DNA from: Cladophialophora immunda
Lineage: Eukaryota; Ascomycota; Eurotiomycetes; Chaetothyriales; Herpotrichiellaceae
Direction of reading: 5' to 3'
DNA: 64,000 nt
NCBI RefSeq assembly: GCF_000835495.1
Contig: NW_015622541.1
Location: forward strand, 3,720,001 to 3,784,000
Positions 1 to 10,430 of the stretch are shown piece by piece. Made by a program: the position numbers and the translations under genes. Every line of letters begins with the position of its first letter. Within the stretch, counting starts at the first letter, position 1. The notes beneath the pieces were generated by a model, which made no database searches, was not told where the DNA came from, and saw nothing but the letters and a program-made list of their open reading frames with translations.

Positions 1-1089
1 GAAGTCTACAACCATGAAAACCGCCATCCGCAGGTGGAATTTGGCACTGCGGAAGAAGATGCGCTTCGTCGAGATGCCACGGTTAATGCTCTTTTCTATA
101 ACCTGGACACACAGGCGGTGGAGGACTTCACGCATCGAGGACTCGAGGACATGAAGAACAAGATCATCCGGACGCCTCTTGCGCCGTATCAGACGTTCAA
201 GGACGATCCGCTTCGGGTTCTGCGCCTCATTCGATTCGCCTGCCGACTCCAGTACGAGATCGAGGCAACTGCGAAGGAGGCGATGAAAGATCAGACCATC
301 CACGAGGCTCTTCGCCTGAAGATCAGCCGAGAGCGCGTGGGGGTGGAAATTGGGAAGATTATGGCTGGACCCGATCCTTACACCGGGCTGAAATATGTCA
401 ACGATTTTGATCTCTACTTCACCGTGTTCGCCGACCCGTCAACACCACCGACCGACGACTCAATCGATGCCAGTCACGCGGTCATCGCGTACGACGGACT
501 CCAGAGAGTTCTAGACGAGAAGTCCTCGATCTGCCTGAGCCTGAGACCTAAAGAAGACCAAGCCCTGAGCTGGTTCCTCGCGGCATACACGTCGTGGTAT
601 AAATCGTCTGCAAAGGCATATCAGGCATCCAGGGAAGGCATCAAGGCTACCAATAGCATGAGCAAAGTCCTGAAAGATGCAATCGACCTGCGGCCCTCCA
701 TCGTCGAAGCCGTGCAGTCAGTAAACGACGACAAAGCCGTTCGCGGGGACGTGGGCATGACTCTGAGACAGTGCAGGGAGGCGTGGAGATCGCATGTGCT
801 TTTCTCGTTGCTCTGCGACATCGTGGAGCAAGATTTCTCGACCGCGACAGACCGATATCAGAAGTTCGTCGCCTACGTTCACGACCAAGATCTCGAAGCT
901 GCGTATGCCGTCCCTCCAATTTTGAAGGGGAACGAGATCAAAAAGGCATTGGGCGATCCTAAAGGTGGTCCGTGGCTGAAGAATGCGGTCGATGAACTTG
1001 CACGCTGGCAGTTCAACCATCCGAAGGGAACGAGGGAAGAGGCAATTGAGATGATCTCTGGCAAAAGATCGGAGTTTGGCCTTGGTTGA
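1..1089 (+). CDS. CCA1: CCA tRNA nucleotidyltransferase, 5' partial
   Basis: Adds or repairs the 3' CCA end of tRNAs in nucleus, cytosol and mitochondria. The frame is open from base 1, so the N-terminus lies outside the window, including the catalytic DxD of the nucleotidyltransferase head. The visible part begins with the class II signature around RRDATVNAL (nucleotide-binding motif) and continues with DPLRVLRLIRFACRL, the conserved neck motif of CCA-adding enzymes. A divergent helical C-terminal body of about 250 residues follows. Stop is TGA at 1087-1089. About 360 codons are present, versus roughly 520-600 residues for full fungal enzymes, so about a third is missing to the left. No intron is seen in this part. 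Confidence 0.95.
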   Translation, partial: EVYNHENRHPQVEFGTAEEDALRRDATVNALFYNLDTQAVEDFTHRGLEDMKNKIIRTPLAPYQTFKDDPLRVLRLIRFACRLQYEIEATAKEAMKDQTIHEALRLKISRERVGVEIGKIMAGPDPYTGLKYVNDFDLYFTVFADPSTPPTDDSIDASHAVIAYDGLQRVLDEKSSICLSLRPKEDQALSWFLAAYTSWYKSSAKAYQASREGIKATNSMSKVLKDAIDLRPSIVEAVQSVNDDKAVRGDVGMTLRQCREAWRSHVLFSLLCDIVEQDFSTATDRYQKFVAYVHDQDLEAAYAVPPILKGNEIKKALGDPKGGPWLKNAVDELARWQFNHPKGTREEAIEMISGKRSEFGLG

Positions 1090-1873
1090 AGGGTGGTCTC
1101 TTTTGCAATTTCGAGCTTTTGCCGCAGGCCATCCAGGCACCTCCTTCTACCTGATGGGCATGCTCAGGGCATTGCTTATCGCTAGGTGGAGATGGGTTCA
1201 ATGTCGGCCATGACCCGTTTATGCCACTTTCACGATCTTGAAAGGTTTCAGTCGGGCAGCTAAAATGCTCACAATCAATGCGATCAATTTACATACCATG
1301 GTGTGTGGCAGGAATCAGAAACATTTCACGATTGACTCTATACCTAGTACCTTTCCAAGAAAGGGGCTTTCCGGAAGCAATGGTTCTTCCGGACGCGACT
1401 GGGAAGTGGACAGACCAACAGGGAAGGCACCAGGGAACAAGGAAGGTAGGACTCTGGTTATGTTTCTCACACTTAAGGAAAAAACCCCTCCCCCTTCTCT
1501 CTCCTTTTCCTCTCCTCAGGCAGAAACGAGACTCTGTAAGAACACCCACCCACTTTCTCTCGCCTTCCCCCCTTCTATTTGCTGTGACTCGAGCTTTCTC
1601 CCGGACCAGTCAATCTACGCCTCCACGAGACACTCGACCTGTCAATCAAAAACTCAGCCAGGCTGCCCGTCTCGTTGTCTCGCTCGTGCGCTGTCGGAAA
1701 CCAAAAGATACTTTCTGGCTCCTAGCATGCTTGTTCCAATGACTGTATACGTTTCTACAAGGCTTTCGCTTCGTTTATGCACTAACACATCATTTTGTGC
1801 AGACAAGACACGCAGCAGCAGCAGGAGCACCGCCGCCGCCACCACCAGCACCAAGCACCAAGCACCAGCAAGA
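1090..1873. other. Intergenic region with a probable 5' UTR intron
   Basis: No convincing coding sequence. A pyrimidine-rich tract lies near 1485-1520, typical of fungal promoters. A plausible leader intron runs from a GTAAGA donor at 1535 to a CAG acceptor ending at 1802, with a CTAAC branch site near 1782. This would place the next ATG (1874) on a spliced leader, but it is inferred from sequence only. Confidence 0.4.
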
Positions 1874-2404
1874 ATGTCTGTCAACAAGCGCAACCGCAAC
1901 AGCTTCGGCAATAAACGCCCCTCAAAAGCAGAAACAGCAGCAAGAAAGAAGCCTTCTATTTTGGAGGGTCTCAATCCCCCAAACGCGGCGGGTGTTCAAC
2001 AGCTAGTCGCTCTCATGAGGAGAGACAGAAACCGACCATTCTCTGTTCGGCCCGAGCTTCGGACGTTGTTAAAGAAGGTGCAAGCCGAGGTCAAGTGGGT
2101 CAGAGAGCAGCAGCAGCAACAGCAACGGCGCAAGGGGCAGGAGAAATGCCTGCGAGAGAGGCTGCAGGAAGCAACAGCAGAGGAGCGATATTGCAGCAGA
2201 CTGGCAGCAGAGGCAGAAGCAGCAAATAAAGCATTTGATGAGCGAACCAAGGCTCCAGTAGCAGAAACAGCAACTGAGAAGGAGGCGTTGATTGCAACAG
2301 CAAGACGAGCAATAGAGGAGGAGAGGTTGAACAGGGCGCGCGACAGGGCAACAGATGCAGCAACAGTAAAAAACCACCCCAGGCGGCCTTGGACTCCTTT
2401 TTAA
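1874..2404 (+). CDS. Low-complexity hypothetical protein, coiled-coil prone
   Basis: A 176-residue frame starting MSVNKRNRNSFGNKRPSK with good ATG context (AAGAATGTC). Residues 1-30 are basic. The rest is rich in Gln, Glu, Arg and Ala, with a short poly-Gln run and heptad-like spacing suggesting a coiled coil. The frame extends further upstream without a stop, but this ATG is the best start and follows a possible 5' UTR intron. The CAG/GCAACA low complexity continues past the stop to about 2530, so the true 3' end may lie in another frame. I recognise no family. It may be a lineage-specific gene or non-coding low-complexity DNA. Confidence 0.4.
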   Translation: MSVNKRNRNSFGNKRPSKAETAARKKPSILEGLNPPNAAGVQQLVALMRRDRNRPFSVRPELRTLLKKVQAEVKWVREQQQQQQRRKGQEKCLRERLQEATAEERYCSRLAAEAEAANKAFDERTKAPVAETATEKEALIATARRAIEEERLNRARDRATDAATVKNHPRRPWTPF

Positions 2405-2599
2405 AGTCCAACAACAGCGGTAACCGCACCAGCAACAGCAACAATGTCGCAACAGCATCTGGCGGCAGCTTGGATAGCACTGGACCATGAAGGCGAATGG
2501 TATCGACGCAGCATCAGTAGCAACAGCATGTGGCAGCACGCATGAGATGAAATAGAATGCAGAGAATAACCAATTCTATTTCAATTAAGTTTTGTTCCT
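2405..2599. repeat. CAG/CAACAG-rich low-complexity tract (continues from ~2100)
   Basis: Imperfect CAG, CAA and GCA triplets seen in the preceding frame (from about 2105) continue beyond its stop to about 2530. It is a low-complexity tract rather than a clean microsatellite. Beyond it is the short 3' flank of the minus-strand acyl-CoA dehydrogenase gene. Confidence 0.5.
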
Positions 2600-3954
2600 C
2601 TACAGCTTTGAGCTTGCTGCAAGCCTAGCAGCTCTCAGCTTGACATCCCTCGCCTCCTGACGGACAGCCAGGTCAAGCATGATCTCTTCACTTCCACCAC
2701 CGACAACATGGACACGCACGTCTCGACTGATCTGCTCGATCCGAGCGCCTCGTCCAGTTTTGGAATAACCTGCTCCGCCCATAATCTGTTGGGCCTCTCG
2801 GCAGACTTTCTCCAGGCACCTTGTGCTCATCACCTTCAACAAGGCCGTCATACCGCCAACATTGACCTCCTTTCCTGTAACGCGGGAAGTCTCGATGATG
2901 TAGCACAGCTGTTCTAGGAACGCGTGGGCGGGCTCAATGAGGAGTCCGAAGGACGCAATCTTCGACTTGATGGGAGAATGGTCGATCAGTTTCTTGCCAA
3001 AGGTTTCGCGTTCGCAAGCGTAAGTGTATGCGTCTTGAGCGCAGACTCGGGCGAGACGGAGTGCCGCGGTGGCCAGAGACAAGCGCTCTGGGTTGAAGTT
3101 CGACATGATGAGCTGGAAGCCGTGGTTTTCTTGTCCAATGAGATTGTCTGCTGGGACTTCGACGTCTTCGAAAGTGATAAAGGTCGATCCTGGGGATGTT
3201 AGTGGAACGGACAGCGATGGGCATGGTTAAACATCATACCGCTGGCGTTGACTCCCTGATTCTCCATCCTTCTTGTTGTAACACCCTTTGCTTTTAGCGG
3301 CACAACCAACAGGCTGATACCTCCACGGCCAGGTCCACCCGTTCTCACGGCGGCGGTAACGAAGTCGCACCAGATTCCGTTGGTGATCCATTTCTTGCTA
3401 CCATTCACAATATAAGAATCTCCTCTCCTCTCCGCAGTCGTCCTTATGTTTGCCACGTCACTTCCTCCATCTGGCTCGGTGATACCCAGACAAAATCTGA
3501 TCTCTCCCCTAGCAACTTTCGGCAACCACCTTTCTCTTTGTTTTTTACTTCCATGGCGCGAGAGAGGCGGGCAGCCGATTCCATTTCCCCCTCCTAGACC
3601 CCATATTGGACCACACCATCCTAGGCGAGCGAACTCATCCCCTACAATCACACTGCACCAAGTATCCCATTCGTCGTAGGGTATTCCGGCAGGATGTTGA
3701 ATACCGCCCGCATCGGCTGGATCGACGACGGGATGCGTGATTGCAAACCCTAGCTGACAATGCCGTAGACGGACGTGCTCAGGCACCTGGCCTGCTATTT
3801 CCCATTCTTGCGCATAGGGTGCGATTTCAGTGTCGACGTAGTTGCGGACAAATGCGCGCAGACGGTGGTGCTTCTCAGTATAGTATGGATTCGCCGGGAG
3901 GTCGAGCTGAGGGAGGAGTGGTTCCGAGAAGGGCGCTGGAGCGGTGGGAGCCAT
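2600..3954 (-). CDS. Acyl-CoA dehydrogenase family protein
   Basis: FAD-dependent oxidation of an acyl-CoA (or related carboxylic derivative) to the 2,3-enoyl form. Exons are complement(3240..3954) and complement(2600..3189). The 50-nt intron 3190-3239 has a CACTAAC branch and the phase checks, giving 434 residues, normal for the family. N-terminal helical, central beta (CLGITEPDGGSD, KKWITNG) and C-terminal helical domains are in order. The usual C-terminal catalytic Glu (as in YEGT) is replaced by Gly (VGGGSEEI). A Glu stands instead in FNPERL, the position used as base by isovaleryl-CoA and long-chain acyl-CoA dehydrogenases. No clear mitochondrial or PTS1 signal is seen; the C-terminus SSKL is close to, but not, a canonical PTS1. 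Divergent from FIG4. Confidence 0.92.
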
Positions 3955-4407
3955 TTTAGGACTTCTGGTATAGATGTGGGTGGTGAGGAAGCTCGAGCTT
4001 CCAGCGTACGTTGGCTACATTTTTAGAAATAAGCTGGGGGAAGGAGCAAAACACCTTGGGTAGAACGCGGGGAGAGCCAAACATTAAGGGACGAGCCCGA
4101 ATTGAGCCTCGGCCTCGAAAGCTTGGCGAGCTTAAACCAAAGTTGGAAACCCTTGCATCATCGCCAAGCAATTTGTTTCCCTTCCTCATCGGCGTGTAGG
4201 TGATGTACGCTGTGGCTATATCTTCGAATCCACCAACTTTAAGATGAAGTGTGCATCATTATAGCCGGTATCATGGCCTCGAGTATGTCAAGCGTCTCTT
4301 GCTGACTGTAACGGTGTTGGTCAATCTCGAAATCGAGCGTCTGTGATGGGGTCGAAGGGGTGTTGTTTGTTGCCACTCCAGGCAATGTGAGACGCGAACA
4401 TACCAAG
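3955..4407. promoter_or_regulatory. Divergent promoter region, ACAD and FIG4
   Basis: About 450 bp between two divergently transcribed ATGs. No ORF of interest and no clear TATA box. Confidence 0.5.
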
Positions 4408-7400
4408 ATGGAATCCTTCAGAGAGTTTGTCGCCAATCAGGTCCTGGTGAAATCTGGCGATGAATACACGGAGACAAATGAAGATGCTTCCGTCAATGGC
4501 ACCGACGGCCAGGACAGCGAACGCAAACCGCCTTCGCAGGATGTTGAGATTGGCAATAACGTTCCTCGCGCCCTGGGAGTCAACAAGTCCGACTCGGACG
4601 AGACGGAGAAGATGGTCCCTCAGAAATACCCCCAGCTGTCAAACAATCCCCCGGAGTCACCGCCCCTGGCACCGGGACAGAGGGAGGTTGAGGAGGACGA
4701 GGACGAATTTGATTTGTCGAAGTCTTTCCACCGCACAGCGAGTCCTTCTCCGACAGCACTGCAACGCAATAGGGGCGCGCTGGTCAGCAAAGTGGGAGAG
4801 GAAGGTGTCAGCAAAATGCACAAATTTACTCTCCACGAAACGGCCAACTATTACTACATTGTTGGGTCAGACCTGTTGGACTCGGCCTTCCGGATATTGA
4901 AGATCGATCGGACATCAGAACCTGGCGAGCTCAATATTACAGAGGATGATATTGTCTACACCAAAAAGGAGACCCAGCAGATTCTCAATGCCATAGATGA
5001 GGGCAATCGAGCAACTGGCGGGCTGAAAATCAAGACCAGCTTTTGGGGTCTGCTGGGTTTCATCCGCTTCACGGCCCAGTATTACATGTTGTATGTGACC
5101 AAAAGGAGTCAAGTAGCCATGATCGGGGGCCATTACATCTATCAAATTGACAAGACGGAGCTCATGCCTTTGGTAACGGCAGCATCCACAAGAACGAAGT
5201 CAGACCGACACCTCGAAGAGACACGCTTCATTGGCATCCTGAACAATCTCGATCTTACCAGGTCCTTTTATTTCAGCTATTCCTACGATGTCACTCGAAC
5301 GCTGCAGCACAATATCATGCGAGAACGGCAAGCCCTCCAAGAAGGTCTGACGCAGCCTCACAAGCCGGACCACAATGATATGTTTGTCTGGAACAACCAC
5401 CTGTTGCGGCCCGCCAAAGAAGTACTCAAAAATCCGTATGACTGGTGTCTGTCAGTCGTTCATGGCTACGTCGATCAGAGTGCAGTGTCGGTATATTGGG
5501 GAAGGGTGGTCTACGTGACAATCATCGCCCGTCGATCGCGATTCTTCGCCGGTGCCAGATTCCTGAAACGAGGTGCCAATGACCTTGGATATGTGGCAAA
5601 CGATGTGGAAACTGAACAAATCGTCTCAGAAATGCTGACCACTTCATTTCACGCCCCGGGCCCGGAGCTGTTTGCGAACAACAAATACACTTCCTATGTG
5701 CAGCATCGTGGCAGCATCCCGTTACATTGGACTCAGGACAGTACAGGTGTCTCACCGAAACCTGATATCCATCTTAACGTGGTGGACCCCTTCTTCAGCG
5801 CTGCTGCTCTTCACTTCGACAATCTCTTCAAGCGGTACGGAACCCCCATCTACGTGCTCAACCTCATCAAGGCCCGCGAGCGCATCCCAAGAGAGTCCAA
5901 GCTTCTGAAAGAGTATACTCTCGCTGTCAACTACCTCAACCAATTTTTACCCAAAGACAAGCAGATTGTGTATCATGCCTGGGACATGAGTCGAGCATCG
6001 AAAAGTCGAGATCAAGATGTCATTGGTAGCCTCGAGGCGATAGCGGAAGATATCCTTCCCAGGACAGGGTTCTTTCGGAATGGAAGTGACGAGGAATCCG
6101 GCCTCCGGCTCCAGACAGGTGTCGCAAGAACCAACTGCATCGACTGTCTCGACCGGACCAATGCCGCACAATTTGTCATTGCAAAGAAGGCCTTTGGCTA
6201 TCAGCTCCAGGCACTAGGAGTGATCGAGCACCCATCGGTCGAGTACGACTCTGATGCCGTGAACCTGTTCACCCACATGTGGCACGACCACGGCGACACT
6301 ATAGCCGTACAGTATGGTGGCTCACACCTGGTCAACACAATGGCGACGTACCGCAAGATCAATCAGTGGACGAGCCATTCGCGCGACATGGTCGAGAGTT
6401 TCAAGCGCTACTACAACAACTCATTCATGGACGCGCAACGGCAAGAAGCGTACAACCTTTTTCTGGGAAACTATGTCTTCTCCCAGGGCCAGCCCATGCT
6501 TTGGGATCTCACCACGGACTATTACTTGCACCACTCCGACCCGCGCTCCATGTTTGGCAAACGCAGACCGAGTTATCGCCACTGGTACACGGACGAATAC
6601 CTCGAATCCCCCCGGATGCCGCCCTCGCTCTGGCCGCGTGAGCTGCGCGACCGACCGTTGGCGTATTTTGACGACTACTGGGTCGAATACTACCGCCCTT
6701 TGTCGATCTCGTCCTTCCGGAAGCTCTTCTCCTTCAAAATGCGCTCGAATCTACAATACATCCCGATCAGCTCCACGTCGGCCGGGAAATACGACCTCAG
6801 CCCGTTTAGGGTGCGGACGGCGAATGACAGCGACGGAGAAGGACATGACAAAGGGCAGGGAACTCGGAAGGGCGTGAAGATAGTTGCGCCGTCGGATGAT
6901 GCAGCATCCACGACCACCCTGTTCGGAGGAGAATCGATGCTGTCGTCCGCCGACGGACGCCTGAATTCGGCCACTCCATCAGCAATTGAGCCGACTCCGA
7001 AACCCAGCACCTTGGGGCCTTGGCTCGACGCGCAGCATCAACTTCACAACGCCCTGCGAGGCCGCCGATACACGGGGATCATCAAGGAACCGTCCTTTGA
7101 AGTCCAGTCCACTTCGGTGCCCAAGATCCCACGACTGCCGACTACCACTAATAGCGACCTGACTAACAGCTCTCTGCTACTTGGCCCGCCCACAAAAGCC
7201 GAACTTGCTCTCCAAGCCTTCACGTCCCTGATTGAGAACTCTCTCAATCCGCAGGTGCGCCAGTTGGACGAGTATCAGCGCTACGTCGCACACCCATCAA
7301 CCATCCCATTGGTGGTGTCCAGCCACATTGACTACTCCTCGGCGCCGCTCGAATTCCTCGAGTACCTGTCAAAGACGACCTCGGACCCTGCTGACCACAG

Positions 7401-7659
7401 GGTGCTCAGGCACTTCGATGACGAGCGCGGTGCAGTGACTTTGACCATGGAGGAGAGAGCCGAGGCCAGCATTGATGAGTACTTCGAGTTTGTGGCGAGT
7501 GGGCAGGTGGAGGAACCGCTGACCGTGATGGAGGAGGACGGTGGGAAGAAGAGGTACAAGGCGTACAGGAAGTGGTTGAGGGGCAAGAGTCTGTTCAAGC
7601 AGAGGCCCGTGGTCGGCGATGAGTTGGAAGGAAATGCTGATGGGCCGGTCGTCGGTTAA
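4408..7659 (+). CDS. FIG4: Polyphosphoinositide phosphatase FIG4 (SAC domain)
   Basis: SAC-family phosphatase that removes the 5-phosphate of PtdIns(3,5)P2 and works with the Fab1-Vac14 complex on vacuole/endosome membranes. Intronless, 1083 residues from ATG 4408 (MESFREF). The frame is open further upstream but without another ATG. The N-terminal SAC subdomain starts near residue 130 (KFTLHETANYYYIVGSDLLD). The catalytic CX5R motif CIDCLDRT is at residues 577-584. The C-terminal part, with WYTDEYLESPRMPPSLWPRE and a disordered tail, is typical of fungal FIG4 and longer than the yeast protein. The C-terminal third carries acidic and Ser/Pro-rich linkers. Confidence 0.95.
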   Translation: MESFREFVANQVLVKSGDEYTETNEDASVNGTDGQDSERKPPSQDVEIGNNVPRALGVNKSDSDETEKMVPQKYPQLSNNPPESPPLAPGQREVEEDEDEFDLSKSFHRTASPSPTALQRNRGALVSKVGEEGVSKMHKFTLHETANYYYIVGSDLLDSAFRILKIDRTSEPGELNITEDDIVYTKKETQQILNAIDEGNRATGGLKIKTSFWGLLGFIRFTAQYYMLYVTKRSQVAMIGGHYIYQIDKTELMPLVTAASTRTKSDRHLEETRFIGILNNLDLTRSFYFSYSYDVTRTLQHNIMRERQALQEGLTQPHKPDHNDMFVWNNHLLRPAKEVLKNPYDWCLSVVHGYVDQSAVSVYWGRVVYVTIIARRSRFFAGARFLKRGANDLGYVANDVETEQIVSEMLTTSFHAPGPELFANNKYTSYVQHRGSIPLHWTQDSTGVSPKPDIHLNVVDPFFSAAALHFDNLFKRYGTPIYVLNLIKARERIPRESKLLKEYTLAVNYLNQFLPKDKQIVYHAWDMSRASKSRDQDVIGSLEAIAEDILPRTGFFRNGSDEESGLRLQTGVARTNCIDCLDRTNAAQFVIAKKAFGYQLQALGVIEHPSVEYDSDAVNLFTHMWHDHGDTIAVQYGGSHLVNTMATYRKINQWTSHSRDMVESFKRYYNNSFMDAQRQEAYNLFLGNYVFSQGQPMLWDLTTDYYLHHSDPRSMFGKRRPSYRHWYTDEYLESPRMPPSLWPRELRDRPLAYFDDYWVEYYRPLSISSFRKLFSFKMRSNLQYIPISSTSAGKYDLSPFRVRTANDSDGEGHDKGQGTRKGVKIVAPSDDAASTTTLFGGESMLSSADGRLNSATPSAIEPTPKPSTLGPWLDAQHQLHNALRGRRYTGIIKEPSFEVQSTSVPKIPRLPTTTNSDLTNSSLLLGPPTKAELALQAFTSLIENSLNPQVRQLDEYQRYVAHPSTIPLVVSSHIDYSSAPLEFLEYLSKTTSDPADHRVLRHFDDERGAVTLTMEERAEASIDEYFEFVASGQVEEPLTVMEEDGGKKRYKAYRKWLRGKSLFKQRPVVGDELEGNADGPVVG

Positions 7660-7988
7660 GCGGGCGTTTGTTCGATCCTTTACTTGATTGCCGTCGCCGG
7701 ACGGGGAGTTGACAGCAAGGTCAGGTTTTGGGATGGCTTTTCATTTGTGTTGCTCTTTTCGTGATACCCCAATAGATTGACATTCTCTTGGAACGGGTTG
7801 ATGGCTCGAGTTTGTGTTTGTTCATGCAAAAGGACACAGCAATAATTGATTGACCGCAGAAGGCCAGCATACGCCTGTCCATGTTTCTTTGCACTGGCTG
7901 GGCTTGCTCGCCTCCATCCCATGCGTAATTTCTGAAATGCCGATTCCTGGAAGCATGTCCCCGGATGATCCCTCAGTCACAGCATTCT
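7660..7988. other. Convergent 3' intergenic region
   Basis: About 330 bp between the FIG4 and TTI2 stop codons. Only 3' UTR-like sequence is seen. Confidence 0.5.
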
Positions 7989-9308
7989 TTAGTCTTCAAA
8001 CAGTCCGTTCAAATCTTTCTCCTCTTCGAGCAGCTTCCCCTTGACGCCTTCCCACTCCTCTCTTCCCAGGACACCTTGCAGCATCTTGACCACTCCCTTC
8101 GCACTCTTCATTACCTCATGTGTAGCCTTCGCGGTCTTTTCACTCGCGCCTTCTCTCTCGTCCAAACAGTTGCACCAGCATGCGACACAACCCCTTAGAA
8201 TCTCGCCCCACCACTTGTCCTTGACCCTCGGCGCGCACACCTCGACGACCACTTCGAGAACGCCTAGCAAGGCGAGCGCCATCTCGGGAGCCGCCAGGAC
8301 GAATGGGTCCATCAAGGCCATCCTCGTCATGGGCAAAAGTTTCTGGAGATGCTTCACGGCGTGAATACCCAGCCGCCTGAATACGGGCGGGATCTGTTTG
8401 AGTAGGAAGATCGTTATCGGGGCGCAGATTGTGTTTGAAAAGGCGTCCGTGGATGAGGACAGGTGGGACAACGACGCCAATATACCGTGTCTGTAGAGCT
8501 TAGTGAGCAGGGCTTCCCTGGCCACGAAGTCCTCTCCCATCGCCCACGTCGCCCCGGCGTCGGTCTTCTTGCCCGTGGAGATATCAACCCCCTCGGCCAT
8601 GGCCACTTGAAGTTTGAGGAACCGCGCGTCCACCAGCGCCAGATAGGCCGGATAGAGCTCCCTCAGGACCAGCAGACTGTCCTCCTCGGGTGTCAGGGTG
8701 GGCAGCAGCAAGAAATTCGTCTTGAGCGCATCGACGAATACGTCCGTCAATCCGGTACGTCGCAACATGTCGCTTTGCGCGGAGACTAATGTCGTGCAGA
8801 GCAGATGTAGTAGCAGGCAGCCTTCGGATTTGTACTGGGGGGATGCGTCATCGATCATGTTGAGGATCGGTGGGACAAGGAGGTGGAAGTGGGATTCGAT
8901 GGTAGATTTCTGCACCGGTTGTGGGAGAGATAGATAGCTCTGTAAGACGTATTTGAGCAGAGGCACGGTGAAGGGGGTCCGCTTCCATGGTTTCTGGCTC
9001 TCTTCCTGTTCATCGTCGTCGAGGGGCGAGAGGAAGCGCGCTGCTGCTATCGAGGGCGGCGGTCCTGGAACAAGGGACTTGCGGCCCGTGGATGTCAAGT
9101 GTGGATGTTTGGTTTTTGTGAAGAGCGGCTTGATGATCTGGGTGAGAAGATCGAGGAGCGCGGCTGGGAGATGATCTGGATGGCCTTGGCCCTCGTCGTG
9201 CGGGATGCTGGATATGATGGAGTGGGCTTGTTGCCGAAGTTCGACGCTCTGAGGGCGCTCGTGCCTTGACTCATGTGCGAGCGCGTTCAGAATCTCAGTT
9301 CTATCCAT
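7989..9308 (-). CDS. TTI2: TTI2-like protein (TELO2/TTT co-chaperone subunit)
   Basis: 439-residue, all-helical HEAT-repeat-like protein, intronless. The central segments YKSEGCLLLHLLCTTLVS and LTDVFVDALK...LLPTLTPEED, with a following LRELYPAYLAL helix, match the TTI2 family as I know it. TTI2 works with TEL2 and TTI1 (TTT complex) in maturation of PIK-related kinases such as TOR, ATM and ATR with Hsp90. An Asp/Glu-rich loop lies near residues 95-110. Assignment rests on motif recall, so an unrelated HEAT protein is possible. A CCAAT box lies about 90 bp upstream. Confidence 0.72.
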   Translation of the reverse strand: MDRTEILNALAHESRHERPQSVELRQQAHSIISSIPHDEGQGHPDHLPAALLDLLTQIIKPLFTKTKHPHLTSTGRKSLVPGPPPSIAAARFLSPLDDDEQEESQKPWKRTPFTVPLLKYVLQSYLSLPQPVQKSTIESHFHLLVPPILNMIDDASPQYKSEGCLLLHLLCTTLVSAQSDMLRRTGLTDVFVDALKTNFLLLPTLTPEEDSLLVLRELYPAYLALVDARFLKLQVAMAEGVDISTGKKTDAGATWAMGEDFVAREALLTKLYRHGILASLSHLSSSTDAFSNTICAPITIFLLKQIPPVFRRLGIHAVKHLQKLLPMTRMALMDPFVLAAPEMALALLGVLEVVVEVCAPRVKDKWWGEILRGCVACWCNCLDEREGASEKTAKATHEVMKSAKGVVKMLQGVLGREEWEGVKGKLLEEEKDLNGLFED

Positions 9309-10430
9309 GTTGCAGGCCTTGTTGAGTGACTAACGAGATGACGAGGAAGAGAATTCAGTTGACAAGGCTGGCATTTTCAGCGGGAGGTGGGGTGCAGCCA
9401 ATCAGAGGTCAGTGCGGACAGCCTCATCACGAAGAGCCCTTCATGCATTGCCAACAGATCATGTCCGATACACGTTGACGCTCAACTTCATTTCTGACGA
9501 CTCTCTGAGTGCTATGAGGCTGGAAGCAGATTCAACAGTCCAGGGATTACATGTCCAAGAGTTTCAAAGACGCAGTTGCCAGACGGTTACGTCCATGTAA
9601 TGGCTCTCTACGGCGACAAAGTCCAGCTTGACACTGTTTGATCTATACAATAGCAGCATGGCCATCCACCCCCCCCCTCCCAGCCAAAGGTATACATACA
9701 ATACATGACGCTCAACACCATTGAAGACCCCTCCCAAGCCACTTCTCAGCCGGAGAACCAGCCAAGCCCCACAACCTCCGGCAAGATTATCATTAGGGCT
9801 TAGTTAAACGCTCGCCTTCCGCCCTCCCCGTCCCCAGTTCTCAGTTCTCCCAATCGCCAGAAGTCAGATATGGGCTGAAGATAAGGAAAGGAAAAGGCGC
9901 CGCGACAATTGGATAACGCAATGACTTTTGTCCACGGACGCAAAGCTTCCCACAGCTGCATCATTGACTGCATCAGCTCATTGTTGATAGGCGTCTCCCC
10001 GTTACGTTTTGCCATTTGACATTCGATTTCGAACCGACCCAATCCGACCATCACCGAATCGTCTGCCCTATGCTTGCCAGCTCGAGGGACGTACGATCCG
10101 TCCAGGCGTCGGTATCTTGGATGGGGCGTCTCATGGATACCGTTGACTAACCGCATCTTCACATGCCCTGTTTGTACTGTTCCATAACTAGCTGGTGTCG
10201 GTTCTCTCGAGTCTGGACTTTTGTGTCCCTTTTCTTTCCAAGACAATCTTGTCAGATTGTTAATTTGTTTGGGGCCGCCCGCAAAAGAAAGTCATACGGC
10301 TTTGCTGACTAGTCATGCGAAGATATAGTTCCACCGGTAAGTCTCGAAGGGTGCAGCAGCCCCCAAGTATACCGGCTCACCGCGCGGCTCTGCAGAAGAA
10401 GATCACGACCGGCGACGTTCAGTGGCGTTG
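9309..10430. other. Intergenic region, TTI2 to MATE transporter
   Basis: About 1.1 kb serving as promoters for the flanking divergent genes. It contains a C8 run near 9670. A minus-strand frame at 9800-10246 opens with a non-ATG codon and has no recognisable features, so it was not called. Confidence 0.4.
9398..9402 (+). promoter_or_regulatory. CCAAT box upstream of TTI2
   Basis: GCCAATCAG lies about 90 bp upstream of the minus-strand ATG at 9308. It matches the HAP/CBC complex core, which works in either orientation. Sequence match only. Confidence 0.35.

Noticed and set aside
9800..10246. 148-codon minus-strand frame
   Set aside because: It opens with a non-ATG codon, has no domain or splice support and lies in a promoter region.
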